Source: Bacteroidales bacterium
GTDB lineage: Bacteria; Bacteroidota; Bacteroidia; Bacteroidales; JAGOPY01
DNA: 64,000 bases
Direction of reading: 5' to 3'
NCBI GenBank assembly: GCA_023229505.1
Contig: JALNZD010000004.1
Location: 92,147-156,146 of the forward strand
A model generated the notes under the pieces. The model had not been told where the DNA came from and made no database searches. It was given only the letters and a program-made list of their open reading frames with translations. The position numbers and the translations under genes are program-made. Below, one piece after another: positions 37,096 through 46,400 of the stretch. Within the stretch, counting starts at the first letter, position 1. Every line of letters begins with the position of its first letter.

Positions 37096-40000
37096 ATGAC
37101 CAAGAATTTATTCTCATATTTATTATCAATAATATTTCTATTTGCATTCATAAATAATATTTATGCTCAACGTGAGGCCGATAATTGGATATTTGGTATG
37201 TGGGCTGGCTTGAACTTCAATTCTGGTGACCCAGTGCCTTGGTTGCCTGCAAATTACATATCTGGAGGCGCATTTGAGAACGGCACTATTATGAGTGACA
37301 GTTTGGGAAATTTATTGTTTTACTCTTCTGGTAAAGAAGTGTGGAACCGCAACGGCGATATCATGATGAATGGCGACGGATTATTAGGTGGTTATGAGTG
37401 GGAACAGTCCTGTGTGGCATTTCCAAAACCTGGATCTGATAGCCAATATTATTTATTCAATGTATCTGGATTTGTTCATCCCGAAGGTCTTTACTATTCA
37501 GTTATTGATATGTCTTTAGATGGTGGATTAGGTGGGGTGACCTATGAAAAAAATATTAATCTCGAAGCCGCCTTCTGGGCACATAATAAATTATTTGTGT
37601 TGAAAAGCAGCAATGCAGATGCTTATTGGGTAATCACACGATTGTTTAATGACGACAGTTTTGCTTGTTTTTTTGTGGATATTAATGGTGTTAATCCTGA
37701 ACCGGTATTAAGTTCAACGGGCATATTTCGGGAATTTGTCTATGGAGATGTTAGTTATATGAAAGTATCGCTGAATAAAAAATATTTGGTTGCTGGATAT
37801 AGAATGGGAGGCACGACCGGATTGTCAAATCCTCTTTATGCTTTTGATATTTGTAAATTCGATGAAAATACTGGCAAAGTTAGTTATTTATACATGATTA
37901 ATCATTATAATCCAGATAATAATAAATATGACTATCCTGAAGGATGTGAATTTTCACCAGATTCTAAGTTACTTTATTTAACTTTTGACCATGGAAATAC
38001 GATTCAATTTTTATATCAGTATGATATCCAATATGTTGAAGATTCGGTTGCTTTTGTAAATTCTGCAATATTAATTTCAAATCAATCAGGTCGTAGTTTA
38101 CAACTTTCAAATGATGGTAAAATTTATTGTTCTAAACCACCAGAGAATGTCACTGGTAGTGAATATGTTTTTGGAGTAATTTCCGACCCCTGGATAAAGG
38201 GCATAAATTGCAATTTTATTCCTGATGTTGTTTATTTGTTAGGTCGGCGAGCGCAACAATGGACACCAAATATTCTCCTCGATTACCTCTACCGCTTCGA
38301 ATGGGAAGCGGATGATTACTGCCAGGGCTCAACTGTTAAGTTCATTCCACATTTTGTCCCAACACCTGACAGTGTCGTCTGGTTCTTTGATGAATTCGCA
38401 CCAGGAAGTACATCTAATGAACTTTCGCCGACATATACTTTTCAATTCCCAGGCATTCATGAAGTTTCGGTGGATATCTGGTACCCTACCGGAAGATTTG
38501 AACACACTTCCAGAGAGATAGAGATTTTTCCCAGGCCGAATCCTGATTTAGGGCCCGATACCCTTATTTGCGAAGGCGCTTCAGTTACTTTATATGCTAA
38601 TTGCGATGCCGATTTTTATACCTGGAATGGAATTCCAGGTACTTCCCAATACTTCGTTTACGATAGTGGGTTCTATCGTGTATCGGCATCTTTCCTCGAA
38701 ACCGGCTGCAGCGGCAGCGATACCATCCATGTCGTCTTTTACCTGCCAATCCTGATCGATGAAACTGATCTCGTTATAACTCCAACTTCTTGTAACGGGG
38801 CCAACGGATCAATCATCGGCCTCTATGCTCTCGGTTCTATGCCCTTAGCCTACAGTTGGAAAGACCTCTCCGGGGTCGGTTACGGATCGGATATCGATGT
38901 CTTCGGAATGCCAGCCGGGCAATATGTACTAACTATTACTGATGGAAATGGGTGCGAAACGGTTTCCGCTGTGTACACTATTGAAGATGCCGGGAATCTG
39001 CAGGTTTTGGATGTCCAGCTTACCCAGTCGCACTGCGGAAGGCCGGATGGACAGATCGTTGTTCATGCTTTCTCACCTTCCGGTTCGGTTTTGGAGTATT
39101 CGATCGATGATGGTGTGACTTACCAGGCTGACAGTGTTTTCCTTGGGCTGGTTGGTGCGAGTTATGTGATAAGGGTTAAGGATGAAAACGGGTGCGAAGG
39201 ATTCTATCTTGAAAATCCTGTTCTTTTAGCTGATATTCCCGGCCCGCAGGTTACGCAGGTCAATATTACCAATGAAACTGATTTTCTGGGAAATGGAGCG
39301 ATTGAAATCATTGCCAGCGGCTCGACACCGGTAATTTATTATTCTATTGATGGCGGAGAAAATTATCAATCGAACAATGGAACCTTTAACAATCTAGGAT
39401 CTGGGATCTATGATTGCATGATCTTGGATGAAAACGGATGTGACACAACGTTTACGGTAGAAATTCAGAACGTTATCTTGACCCACCTGCACGCGGTTAC
39501 CGGTGAAGGCGGACACTGTTTGGGCAACACGGCGCTGGTGCCGGTGAATGTGGATAATTTCAATTCCGTAGCCACTTTCCACCTGAAACTCGGCTATAAT
39601 GCCGACAACCTGCAATGCGAAGGCTTTGCCAATGTCCATCCGCAACTGGTGGATAGCCTGACGGGCTGGGTTGACCAGGGCGCAGGAGAGATCAACCTGG
39701 CGTGGAATTCAGCTTTTCCGGTAACTTTTGGCCAGCCCGAAAAAGTCGCCGACCTGGTCTTCACCACAAAAAATCCCGGGCAAGGACAACTTTCCTGGTA
39801 CACCGGAACCTCAGAAAGCTATTTTACTAATGCCGCCGGCTATCCCATTCCTGCCCAGTTCCAGACAGGGGAAGTGAAGATCTATGAGCCACCGGAGATC
39901 CTTTTATCACCATCAAAAACGGTCTGTGAAGGGCAATTGGTCAGCATCATGAGCATCGCCCTTGGCAACCAGCCTCCTATTGATTACAGTTGGATATATC

Positions 40001-40650
40001 CCTCGGGTGATACCAGCAGCTTCGATCCGATCTTCTTCAGCGTCACCCAGGCAGATGCAGGAAACTACACTCTGCTGGCCACCGACCACGTTGGTTGTTC
40101 CGACCAGAAAACCATTAACCTGATCGTCAGCGATAATCCTGTTGCAGCTTTTCATGGCTCGGATACCCTGGAATTTCATCCCAGCGATGTCCTGGATGCT
40201 GGAACAGGTCTTTCTTCCTACCTCTGGAATACGGGCGACACCACGGAAAGCATCATGATTAATTCTGAAGGAAAGTATTGGGTTGAGATGGAGTCCCAAT
40301 TTGGATGCACAGGCAGGGACTCCATCTACATCAAGCTAACAACCGATGAAATCCCATCAAACTATATTTTCATCCCCAACGCCTTCTCTCCCGATGGTGA
40401 CGGGCTGAACGACATCTTTGCAGCCATCGCGACCAGCGATTATATTCAAAAATTTCACATGCTGATCTTCGACCGCTGGGGTGGAGAAATATTTGAGTCG
40501 AATAATATCATGCTCGGCTGGGATGGCACCAAGCACGGCACCCCCCTGCCCGGCGGGATTTATACCTACAAGATCACCTATAGCATTTATTCGTCTTTTG
40601 GGGATTATACCGATCAGGTGAGGCTTGGGACGGTGATGCTCGTTAGATGA
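37096..40650 (+). CDS. large type IX secretion substrate with gliding-motility C-terminus
   Basis: 1184 residues with signal peptide (LLSIIFLFAFINNIYA). Residues about 25-400 are a beta-propeller-like region found in many Bacteroidota surface proteins. A PKD domain follows (VVWFFDEFAPGSTS...YTFQFPGIHEVSV), then SprB-like repeats (about 560-800), a cohesin-like domain (GNTALVPVNVDNF, about 800-910), an Ig-like unit and a CHU_C/type B sorting domain (FIPNAFSPDGDGLNDIF to the end). It should be exported and attached by the type IX system. The first 1.2 kb is clearly AT-richer than the rest, so the gene looks like a mosaic. Confidence 0.85.
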   Translation: MTKNLFSYLLSIIFLFAFINNIYAQREADNWIFGMWAGLNFNSGDPVPWLPANYISGGAFENGTIMSDSLGNLLFYSSGKEVWNRNGDIMMNGDGLLGGYEWEQSCVAFPKPGSDSQYYLFNVSGFVHPEGLYYSVIDMSLDGGLGGVTYEKNINLEAAFWAHNKLFVLKSSNADAYWVITRLFNDDSFACFFVDINGVNPEPVLSSTGIFREFVYGDVSYMKVSLNKKYLVAGYRMGGTTGLSNPLYAFDICKFDENTGKVSYLYMINHYNPDNNKYDYPEGCEFSPDSKLLYLTFDHGNTIQFLYQYDIQYVEDSVAFVNSAILISNQSGRSLQLSNDGKIYCSKPPENVTGSEYVFGVISDPWIKGINCNFIPDVVYLLGRRAQQWTPNILLDYLYRFEWEADDYCQGSTVKFIPHFVPTPDSVVWFFDEFAPGSTSNELSPTYTFQFPGIHEVSVDIWYPTGRFEHTSREIEIFPRPNPDLGPDTLICEGASVTLYANCDADFYTWNGIPGTSQYFVYDSGFYRVSASFLETGCSGSDTIHVVFYLPILIDETDLVITPTSCNGANGSIIGLYALGSMPLAYSWKDLSGVGYGSDIDVFGMPAGQYVLTITDGNGCETVSAVYTIEDAGNLQVLDVQLTQSHCGRPDGQIVVHAFSPSGSVLEYSIDDGVTYQADSVFLGLVGASYVIRVKDENGCEGFYLENPVLLADIPGPQVTQVNITNETDFLGNGAIEIIASGSTPVIYYSIDGGENYQSNNGTFNNLGSGIYDCMILDENGCDTTFTVEIQNVILTHLHAVTGEGGHCLGNTALVPVNVDNFNSVATFHLKLGYNADNLQCEGFANVHPQLVDSLTGWVDQGAGEINLAWNSAFPVTFGQPEKVADLVFTTKNPGQGQLSWYTGTSESYFTNAAGYPIPAQFQTGEVKIYEPPEILLSPSKTVCEGQLVSIMSIALGNQPPIDYSWIYPSGDTSSFDPIFFSVTQADAGNYTLLATDHVGCSDQKTINLIVSDNPVAAFHGSDTLEFHPSDVLDAGTGLSSYLWNTGDTTESIMINSEGKYWVEMESQFGCTGRDSIYIKLTTDEIPSNYIFIPNAFSPDGDGLNDIFAAIATSDYIQKFHMLIFDRWGGEIFESNNIMLGWDGTKHGTPLPGGIYTYKITYSIYSSFGDYTDQVRLGTVMLVR

Positions 40651-40677
40651 TTACACGTTTCGCGTAATCTTTCTGCC

Positions 40678-40760
40678 GTCCCTATGGGACTTTATATTTT
40701 GAGCCGACCTTTTTTACCCGGCACTGGCGTGCCGGGCTACTTTCTGTCATCCCATCGGGA
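40678..40760. repeat. REP-like element of three small palindromes
   Basis: GTCCC-TAT-GGGAC at 40678-40690, CCCGGCA-CTGGCG-TGCCGGG at 40717-40736 and TCCC-ATC-GGGA at 40750-40760 lie in a row. The layout resembles interspersed palindromic elements. A further stem TATCGCT/AGCGATA is at 40834-40852. Confidence 0.65.
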
Positions 40761-40769
40761 TTAAAATCG

Positions 40770-40833
40770 CCCAATCGACTAATCTCCAAATCATCAAATC
40801 AACCAATCATCCAATCACCCAATCACCCAATCT
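40770..40833. repeat. 8-bp tandem array before a transporter gene
   Basis: Degenerate first half, then clean CCAATCAT/CCAATCAC units from 40803 to 40832. The array lies upstream of a -7-like TATCTTTG at 40858 in front of the EamA gene. Confidence 0.85.
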
Positions 40834-40896
40834 TATCGCTTCTTCAGCGATAATTGATATCTTTGCCGATTCTCAAAAAATCGACTTCTGAGTTTC

Positions 40897-41799
40897 ATGG
40901 ATAAATCATTCCTCAATCGTATAGGCATTTACCCGGTCATCTCCCTGGCGGTGATCTTCTGGGGGATGTCGTTTGTGTGGACATCCATCGTCTTTAAATA
41001 TTATCATCCCATTACTACGATTTTCCTTAGGTTAGTCATTTCATCCACCCTGCTTATGGTTTTTATCTTCATTACAGGGAAGGTCGAAAAGCTGAAAAAA
41101 GAAGACCTCGGCTTGCTTTTTATATCCGCGTTATTCAATCCATTCCTGTATTTTTTAGGAGAGAACTTCGGATTAAAAAACTCATCGCCCACGATCAGTT
41201 CGGTGATTATCGCGACTATTCCGGTTTTCACCCCCCTGGTAGCCTTTTTTACGCTGAAAGAAAGGCTGTCCTGGCTGAACATCGCCGGTATCTTCATTTC
41301 TTTCATCGGCATCGGGATCATGCTGGTCAACCCTGATCTTTCACTGAACTCCTCACCGGTTGGTGCCGCTCTCCTGCTGGGAGCCGTGGCATCAGCTATT
41401 ATTTATTCAGTATTTCTTAAAAGACTGACTCATAAATACTCTGCCCTGACGATTATCACCTATCAGAATGCCATTGGCGTCCTCTACTTTCTTCCATTTT
41501 TTCTCATCTTTGATTTCAGGCATTTTATAACAGTCAGACCAAACCTGGAACTGATTTCTGCCCTGTTTCAACTAGCTTTCTTCGCCTCTTCAGTGGCTTA
41601 TATTTTCTATACGATGACCATCAAGAAAATTGGAGTAAGCCGGGCCAACGTTTTTTCGAATCTCATCCCGGTTTTCACTGCGATATTTTCTGCTATCTTT
41701 ATCTCCGAAATCTTTTCCATAACCAAAATAACCGGTATGGCTATAGTCATTGCCGGAGTAATGGTGGCGCAAGTGAGGAAGCGGAGAATAGAAAATTGA
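40897..41799 (+). CDS. EamA/DMT-family transporter
   Basis: 300 residues with ten predicted membrane helices in two five-helix halves, the EamA (DMT) pattern; the second half starts near residue 155 (GAALLLGAVASAIIY). Such carriers export amino acids or other metabolites across the inner membrane. The next genes encode a lysine-dehydrogenase-like enzyme and an aminotransferase, so an amino-acid substrate is plausible. The stop codon lies in a duplicated GAAAATT. Confidence 0.85.
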   Translation: MDKSFLNRIGIYPVISLAVIFWGMSFVWTSIVFKYYHPITTIFLRLVISSTLLMVFIFITGKVEKLKKEDLGLLFISALFNPFLYFLGENFGLKNSSPTISSVIIATIPVFTPLVAFFTLKERLSWLNIAGIFISFIGIGIMLVNPDLSLNSSPVGAALLLGAVASAIIYSVFLKRLTHKYSALTIITYQNAIGVLYFLPFFLIFDFRHFITVRPNLELISALFQLAFFASSVAYIFYTMTIKKIGVSRANVFSNLIPVFTAIFSAIFISEIFSITKITGMAIVIAGVMVAQVRKRRIEN

Positions 41800-41875
41800 A
41801 AATTGGTACTAATAACCACTAACCACTAACTAATAACCACTAACCAATGACTACTAACCAATGACTACTAACCAA
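41791..41875. repeat. short repeats from one gene's stop to the next gene's start
   Basis: GAAAATT is duplicated at 41791-41804 over the transporter stop codon. From 41806 there follow variants of TAACCACTAAC, then a 14-bp unit CCAATGACTACTAA repeated twice up to 41872. The ATG at 41861 and codons 2-4 of the following gene lie in the second 14-bp unit. Confidence 0.9.
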
Positions 41876-43012
41876 CAACTAAACATCACCGTGCTGGGCG
41901 CCGGCCTGGTTGGATTTCCGATTGCTTTGGATTTAAGTAAGGATGAAAACTTTTCCGTCACGTTATGCGATATCCGGAAAGACCGGCTCGACCGGATAAA
42001 GGAGCATCATGGATTAAACACGTTGCAGGCTGATCTTTCGGATGCATCCACAGTGAAAAATATCGTCCGTAAGGCTGACTTAGTCGTAAGCGCCGTTCCG
42101 GGTTATCTCGGGTTTCAGACACTTAAACTGATCATTGAAGAAGGCAAAAACGTCGTCGATATTGCTTTCTTCCCGGAAGATCTTTTTGAGCTTGAGAAAC
42201 TAGCTGAAAAACAGGGTGTTATCGCTATTTCCGATATCGGGGTGGCGCCGGGAATGAGCAACATTCTTACTGCTCATGCATTCAGCAAGCTGGAAAAGAC
42301 TGAAAAAGTCAGGATTTTTGTCGGTGGATTGCCGAAGGTCAGGCAATTACCCTTTGAATACCGTGCCGTGTTCTCCCCTATCGATGTTATAGAAGAATAC
42401 ACACGTCCGGCCAGGTTTATACGTGAAGGGAAGCTGGTAGAAATGCCTGCCCTCTCGGAACCTGAATTTCTTAATTTCACCGGATTCGGGACACTTGAAG
42501 CTTTCAACAGCGACGGGCTCCGGACGCTCATCCGCACGATTGACTGCCCTGATATGATCGAAAAAACCCTGCGTTATCCGGGCCATATCGGAAAGATCAG
42601 ATTGTTACAGGAATGCGGTTTCTTTTCGACTGAGATGGTCAACGTGAAAGGCCAGCTTATCCGCCCGATCGACCTGACCACCCAGTTGCTTTTCCCCATG
42701 TGGGATTTAAAGGATGAGGAAGACCTGACCGTCATGTTGGTTATGGTTGAAGGGATGAAAAATGGCCGTAAAATGAGGTTTACCTGGGAACTTTCAGATC
42801 AGTATGATCAGGCATCCGGTATCCATTCGATGGCCCGTACAACGGGTTACACGGCTACCGCTGCCGTGAGGCTCATTACCAGTGGATTGTACACTAAGAA
42901 AGGGGTTTCTCCACCTGAATATGTTGGGTTCGACCCGGCTTGCGTTGATTTCATGCTGAAAGACCTGGCCAAACGCGGGGTTATTTACCGCGAAAAGATT
43001 GAAACTTTATAA
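41861..43012 (+). CDS. saccharopine dehydrogenase-family protein, L-lysine 6-dehydrogenase-like
   Basis: 383 residues with N-terminal NAD(P)-binding fold (TVLGAGLVGFPIALDL) and a saccharopine-dehydrogenase C-terminal domain. The block ISDIGVAPGMSNIL near residue 125 and LRYPGHIGKIRLL near 230 resemble the bacterial L-lysine 6-dehydrogenase, which oxidises lysine to allysine. Adjacent to it is a class III aminotransferase, so a lysine or ornithine breakdown pair is likely; the substrate is unproven. The first residues MTTNQQ come from a repeat, and translation might begin later. Confidence 0.72.
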   Translation: MTTNQQLNITVLGAGLVGFPIALDLSKDENFSVTLCDIRKDRLDRIKEHHGLNTLQADLSDASTVKNIVRKADLVVSAVPGYLGFQTLKLIIEEGKNVVDIAFFPEDLFELEKLAEKQGVIAISDIGVAPGMSNILTAHAFSKLEKTEKVRIFVGGLPKVRQLPFEYRAVFSPIDVIEEYTRPARFIREGKLVEMPALSEPEFLNFTGFGTLEAFNSDGLRTLIRTIDCPDMIEKTLRYPGHIGKIRLLQECGFFSTEMVNVKGQLIRPIDLTTQLLFPMWDLKDEEDLTVMLVMVEGMKNGRKMRFTWELSDQYDQASGIHSMARTTGYTATAAVRLITSGLYTKKGVSPPEYVGFDPACVDFMLKDLAKRGVIYREKIETL

Positions 43013-43016
43013 AATC

Positions 43017-44204
43017 ATGCCCTCCCAGCGACAATTGTTTTTCGAATACCTGGGTATCCCCTCTTCCAGGCCACTTGGCCTTGAGATATCATCAGCCCGG
43101 GGCATTTATCTTTATGGTCCCGATGGAAAGGAATACATCGACCTTGTGTCCGGTGTTGCAGTCAGCAATTTAGGGCATCAGCATCCTGAAATCATCCGGG
43201 CCGTGAAAGACCAGGTAGACCGGCACATGCACCTTATGGTTTACGGTGAGTTGATACAGTCACCCCAGGTTCAGCTTGCAGAGGCGCTTGCAGGTGTTTT
43301 GCCACCCCAGCTTCATTCGACCTTTTTCATAACTTCCGGAAGTGAAGCCATCGAAGGGGCCATGAAACTGGCCAAGCGGTTTACCGGCAGGACAGAAGTC
43401 ATCGCTTTCAGGGATGCTTATCATGGTGGGACGCAGGGTGCGCTGAGCCTTGCAGGAAGCGAGGCCCTGAAAAATTCTTTCCGGCCTTTGATTCCGGATA
43501 TCAGGTTTCTCGATTTTAATAATTTTGAAAACCTTTCAAGTATTTCCTGCAAGACTGCCTGTGTTGTAGCAGAAACCATACAGGCTGAAGCAGGGATTGT
43601 ATTGCCGGAGGAGGGTTTTCTGGAATCCCTGCGCAAAAGATGCACTGAAACAGGCGCCCTTCTTGTCATCGACGACATTCAAATGGGAATGGGTCGTACC
43701 GGAAAAATGTTCAGTTTTGAGCATGCCGGTATTATTCCTGATATTCTTTGCCTGGCGAAAGCCTTTGGCGGTGGAATGCCTCTCGGTGCTTTCATTTCAT
43801 CAAAAGAGATCATGAGCAGTCTGACACATGATCCTGAGCTTGGGCACATCACTACTTTTGGAGGACACCCGGTGAGCTGTGCCGCAGCCCTGGCTTCTCT
43901 CAATTATCTCACTTCAAAAAAAATATATGAAACTGCGGAAAATAAGGCTGGAATATTCATAGAAAGATTATCCGGTCATCCTTCAATTAACACCATCCGT
44001 CATATAGGGCTGATGCTGGGCATCGATCTGAACTCCTCTGAATCAGTTCATAAACTGATCCCTGTCTTCCTGAATAACGGACTGATTGCCGATTCATTCC
44101 TTTTCCGGCCAAAAGCTTTCCGCATTGCACCTCCTCTTATCATTACAGAAGAAGAAATCCACCAGACATGCGATAAGATAATCATCTGCCTGGATCAACT
44201 TTAG
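43017..44204 (+). CDS. class III PLP-dependent aminotransferase
   Basis: 395 residues of the acetylornithine/4-aminobutyrate aminotransferase family. The cofactor lysine is Lys248 in LAKAFGGGMPLGAF. GSEAIEGAMKLAKRFTGR near residue 105 is the phosphate-binding block, and IDDIQMGMGRTGK near 218 holds the ring-binding Asp. The ATG at 43017 is preferred to the TTG at 42999, which overlaps the previous gene. Only four bases separate the two genes, so they form an operon; together with the dehydrogenase-like partner this suggests omega-amino-acid (lysine/ornithine) metabolism. Confidence 0.85.
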   Translation: MPSQRQLFFEYLGIPSSRPLGLEISSARGIYLYGPDGKEYIDLVSGVAVSNLGHQHPEIIRAVKDQVDRHMHLMVYGELIQSPQVQLAEALAGVLPPQLHSTFFITSGSEAIEGAMKLAKRFTGRTEVIAFRDAYHGGTQGALSLAGSEALKNSFRPLIPDIRFLDFNNFENLSSISCKTACVVAETIQAEAGIVLPEEGFLESLRKRCTETGALLVIDDIQMGMGRTGKMFSFEHAGIIPDILCLAKAFGGGMPLGAFISSKEIMSSLTHDPELGHITTFGGHPVSCAAALASLNYLTSKKIYETAENKAGIFIERLSGHPSINTIRHIGLMLGIDLNSSESVHKLIPVFLNNGLIADSFLFRPKAFRIAPPLIITEEEIHQTCDKIIICLDQL

Positions 44205-44250
44205 CCCTGCTCATTAAATATTTATATCTTTAGAAGCTTAAGCCCTTATT

Positions 44251-44925
44251 ATGTCAGTTCAAATTCTGGACGAAGAGATTATATTCCCCCACCCCTCCAA
44301 TGCCGATAAAGATGGCCTGTTGGCAATCGGCGGTGATCTTTCTGCTGAAAGGCTGCTGTTTGCTTATGCCAATGGTATTTATCCCTGGTTCAATGATGAC
44401 TCTCCCATTCTCTGGTGGTCGCCTGACCCCCGGATGATCCTGATTCCCGGTGAGTTTAAAAGATCAAAGAGCCTGGCTCATACGATCAGAAGAGGGAAAT
44501 TTGAAATCAGATTTGATGAAGATTTCAAAAGTGTTATAAAGAACTGTGCAGAAGCCGGCCGACGAGGGGAAGAAGGCACCTGGATAACACCTGGGATGAT
44601 TTCAGCATACATTAAGCTGTATGAGACGGGATTTGCCCACAGTGTTGAGATTTACTTGAACGGGAACCTTGCAGGAGGACTTTATGGCTTATCACTTGGA
44701 AAAGTTTTTTTCGGGGAATCGATGTTCCACCTGGAAAGGGATGCTTCCAAAGTGGCACTTGCAGCCCTGGTTGACCGTTGCCTTGAATGGGATTTTCATT
44801 TCATCGATGCACAGCAACGAACGGACCACCTGCGAAACCTCGGCGCCAAATCCATACCACGTGCATCTTTTCTCTCAATGCTTGCCGGGGCATTAAAATA
44901 TCCCACATTGTCCGGTAAATGGTAA
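44251..44925 (+). CDS. aat: leucyl/phenylalanyl-tRNA-protein transferase
   Basis: 224 residues; the family's N-terminal block LLFAYANGIYPWFNDD is followed by WWSPDPRMIL, GTWITPGMISAY and GGLYGLSLGKVFFGESMF, all diagnostic of Aat. The enzyme adds Leu or Phe to proteins with N-terminal Arg or Lys, marking them for ClpAP/ClpS degradation. Length is normal. Independent housekeeping gene. Confidence 0.95.
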   Translation: MSVQILDEEIIFPHPSNADKDGLLAIGGDLSAERLLFAYANGIYPWFNDDSPILWWSPDPRMILIPGEFKRSKSLAHTIRRGKFEIRFDEDFKSVIKNCAEAGRRGEEGTWITPGMISAYIKLYETGFAHSVEIYLNGNLAGGLYGLSLGKVFFGESMFHLERDASKVALAALVDRCLEWDFHFIDAQQRTDHLRNLGAKSIPRASFLSMLAGALKYPTLSGKW

Positions 44926-44947
44926 CTTTGTCGAAATTTTTTACCTC

Positions 44948-45424
44948 ATGACAACACTACAGGAAAAATTCATGGATGAAGCTATCCGGCTTGCTGAGAC
45001 TAATATGGAAAGAGGACATGGGGGTCCATTTGGTTGCGTCATCGTAAAAGATGGTGAAATAATCGCTTCAGGCTATAATGAAGTACTGAACAATAATGAC
45101 CCAACTGCCCACGCGGAAATTGTCGCTATCCGCCGTGCCTGTGAAAAGCTGAATAATTACCAGCTTGAAGGCTGCGAAATTTACACCAGCTGTGAGCCCT
45201 GCCCTATGTGCCTGGGTGCTATTTACTGGAGCCGGCCAGGTAAAGTATATTATGCAGCTTCAAGGGAAGATGCAGACCAGGCCGGTTTTGACGATAAGCA
45301 CATATACCGGGAACTATGCCTGCCACTGACTGACCGTATCATTCCTTTTCAACAGATCATGCAGCAGAAAGTCAAAGATATATTCCTTACCTGGACCCGG
45401 ATGAATCTGAATATCAAATATTAA
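44948..45424 (+). CDS. guaD: guanine deaminase, cytidine-deaminase fold
   Basis: 158 residues very like Bacillus GuaD. Zinc ligands and the catalytic Glu are in PTAHAEIVAIR (His-Ala-Glu) and CEPCPMCLGAIYWSRP. The C-terminal block AGFDDKHIYREL is typical of GuaD and separates it from tRNA adenosine deaminase TadA. It converts guanine to xanthine in the cytoplasm. A nearby TAACTTTG at 44923 could be its -7 element. Confidence 0.88.
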   Translation: MTTLQEKFMDEAIRLAETNMERGHGGPFGCVIVKDGEIIASGYNEVLNNNDPTAHAEIVAIRRACEKLNNYQLEGCEIYTSCEPCPMCLGAIYWSRPGKVYYAASREDADQAGFDDKHIYRELCLPLTDRIIPFQQIMQQKVKDIFLTWTRMNLNIKY

Positions 45425-45435
45425 TACTTCCCAGG

Positions 45436-46344
45436 TTGAATCAGAACCTCAAATCTCACCTTGCACTTCTCGGAGCCAATACTATTTACGGCCTTAATTA
45501 TGTAATCGCAAAAGGCATTATGCCCGATTACCTGATGCCCAAAGCCATTATATTCCTCCGGGTAAGTGTGACGGTATTTATCTTTGGGATATTGCATTTT
45601 ATTTTCCCTTCAGAAAAGGTTGAAAAAAGGGACTTCTTTAAATTGGCCCTGTGTGCCGTCTTTGGAGTGGCTGTTAACCAGATCCTGTTCTTTGAAGGAT
45701 TAAACCTTTCAACACCAATTAATGCCTCCATCATCATCACCGTTATCCCCGTGCTGATCTTAATTTTCTCCCATTATATCCTGAAAGAAAAGATCACAAC
45801 CATTAAAGTTTTAGGAATAATACTCGGTGCTGCCGGGGCCCTGTTGGTGATCCTGTCGGCAGGCAGAGGGGATTTCAGGTCCAATACCATGCTCGGAAAT
45901 CTCCTTATCTTCATCAATGCACTGTCATGGGCCCTTTACCTGGTGCTCATCAAGCCGCTGATGGAAAAATATGATTCCATGACTATCATGAAATGGGTAT
46001 TCTTTTTTGGTCTGATCATCATTTTCCCATTCACCTTTACTTCATTTACCGCTTCATCCTTCATTACTATACCGTTTAAAATATGGATGTCTGTATTGTT
46101 TGTCGTATTTGGCGCAACTATCATTGCCTATTTCCTGAATAATTATTCTCTTAAAACAGTAAGTCCCAGTGTTAATGGCATTTACATCTACCTTCAACCT
46201 CTCATTGCTTCTGTAGTAGCTATTCTTTTTGGGAAGGATGAGCTGACTGTCATCAAGACCATCGCTGCCTTTCTGATCATGGCGGGAGTGTATTTTGTCA
46301 CCCGGCTGCCAAAAAGAAACAAGCCGGCTTTTCCCGCAACATAA
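45436..46344 (+). CDS. EamA/DMT-family transporter
   Basis: 302 residues, ten membrane helices in two EamA repeats; the halves start near residues 8 and 150. It starts with TTG at 45436 because no ATG is near and the sequence LALLGANTIYGLNYVIAKG right after it is the expected first helix. The substrate is unknown. It is a distant paralogue of the transporter at 40.9 kb and follows guaD after 11 bases, so the two may be co-transcribed. Confidence 0.83.
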   Translation: MNQNLKSHLALLGANTIYGLNYVIAKGIMPDYLMPKAIIFLRVSVTVFIFGILHFIFPSEKVEKRDFFKLALCAVFGVAVNQILFFEGLNLSTPINASIIITVIPVLILIFSHYILKEKITTIKVLGIILGAAGALLVILSAGRGDFRSNTMLGNLLIFINALSWALYLVLIKPLMEKYDSMTIMKWVFFFGLIIIFPFTFTSFTASSFITIPFKIWMSVLFVVFGATIIAYFLNNYSLKTVSPSVNGIYIYLQPLIASVVAILFGKDELTVIKTIAAFLIMAGVYFVTRLPKRNKPAFPAT

Positions 46345-46352
46345 TATTTCCG

Positions 46353-46381
46353 TTGAGCCTACAGGAAAAAGTCTATTTTTG
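46353..46381 (+). promoter_or_regulatory. probable promoter of the FKBP isomerase gene
   Basis: TTG at 46353-46355, 18 bases, TATTTTTG at 46374-46381, fitting the Bacteroidota pattern. The ATG is 20 bases further on. Confidence 0.5.
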
Positions 46382-46400
46382 CCAAAAAAATTTATAAAAA

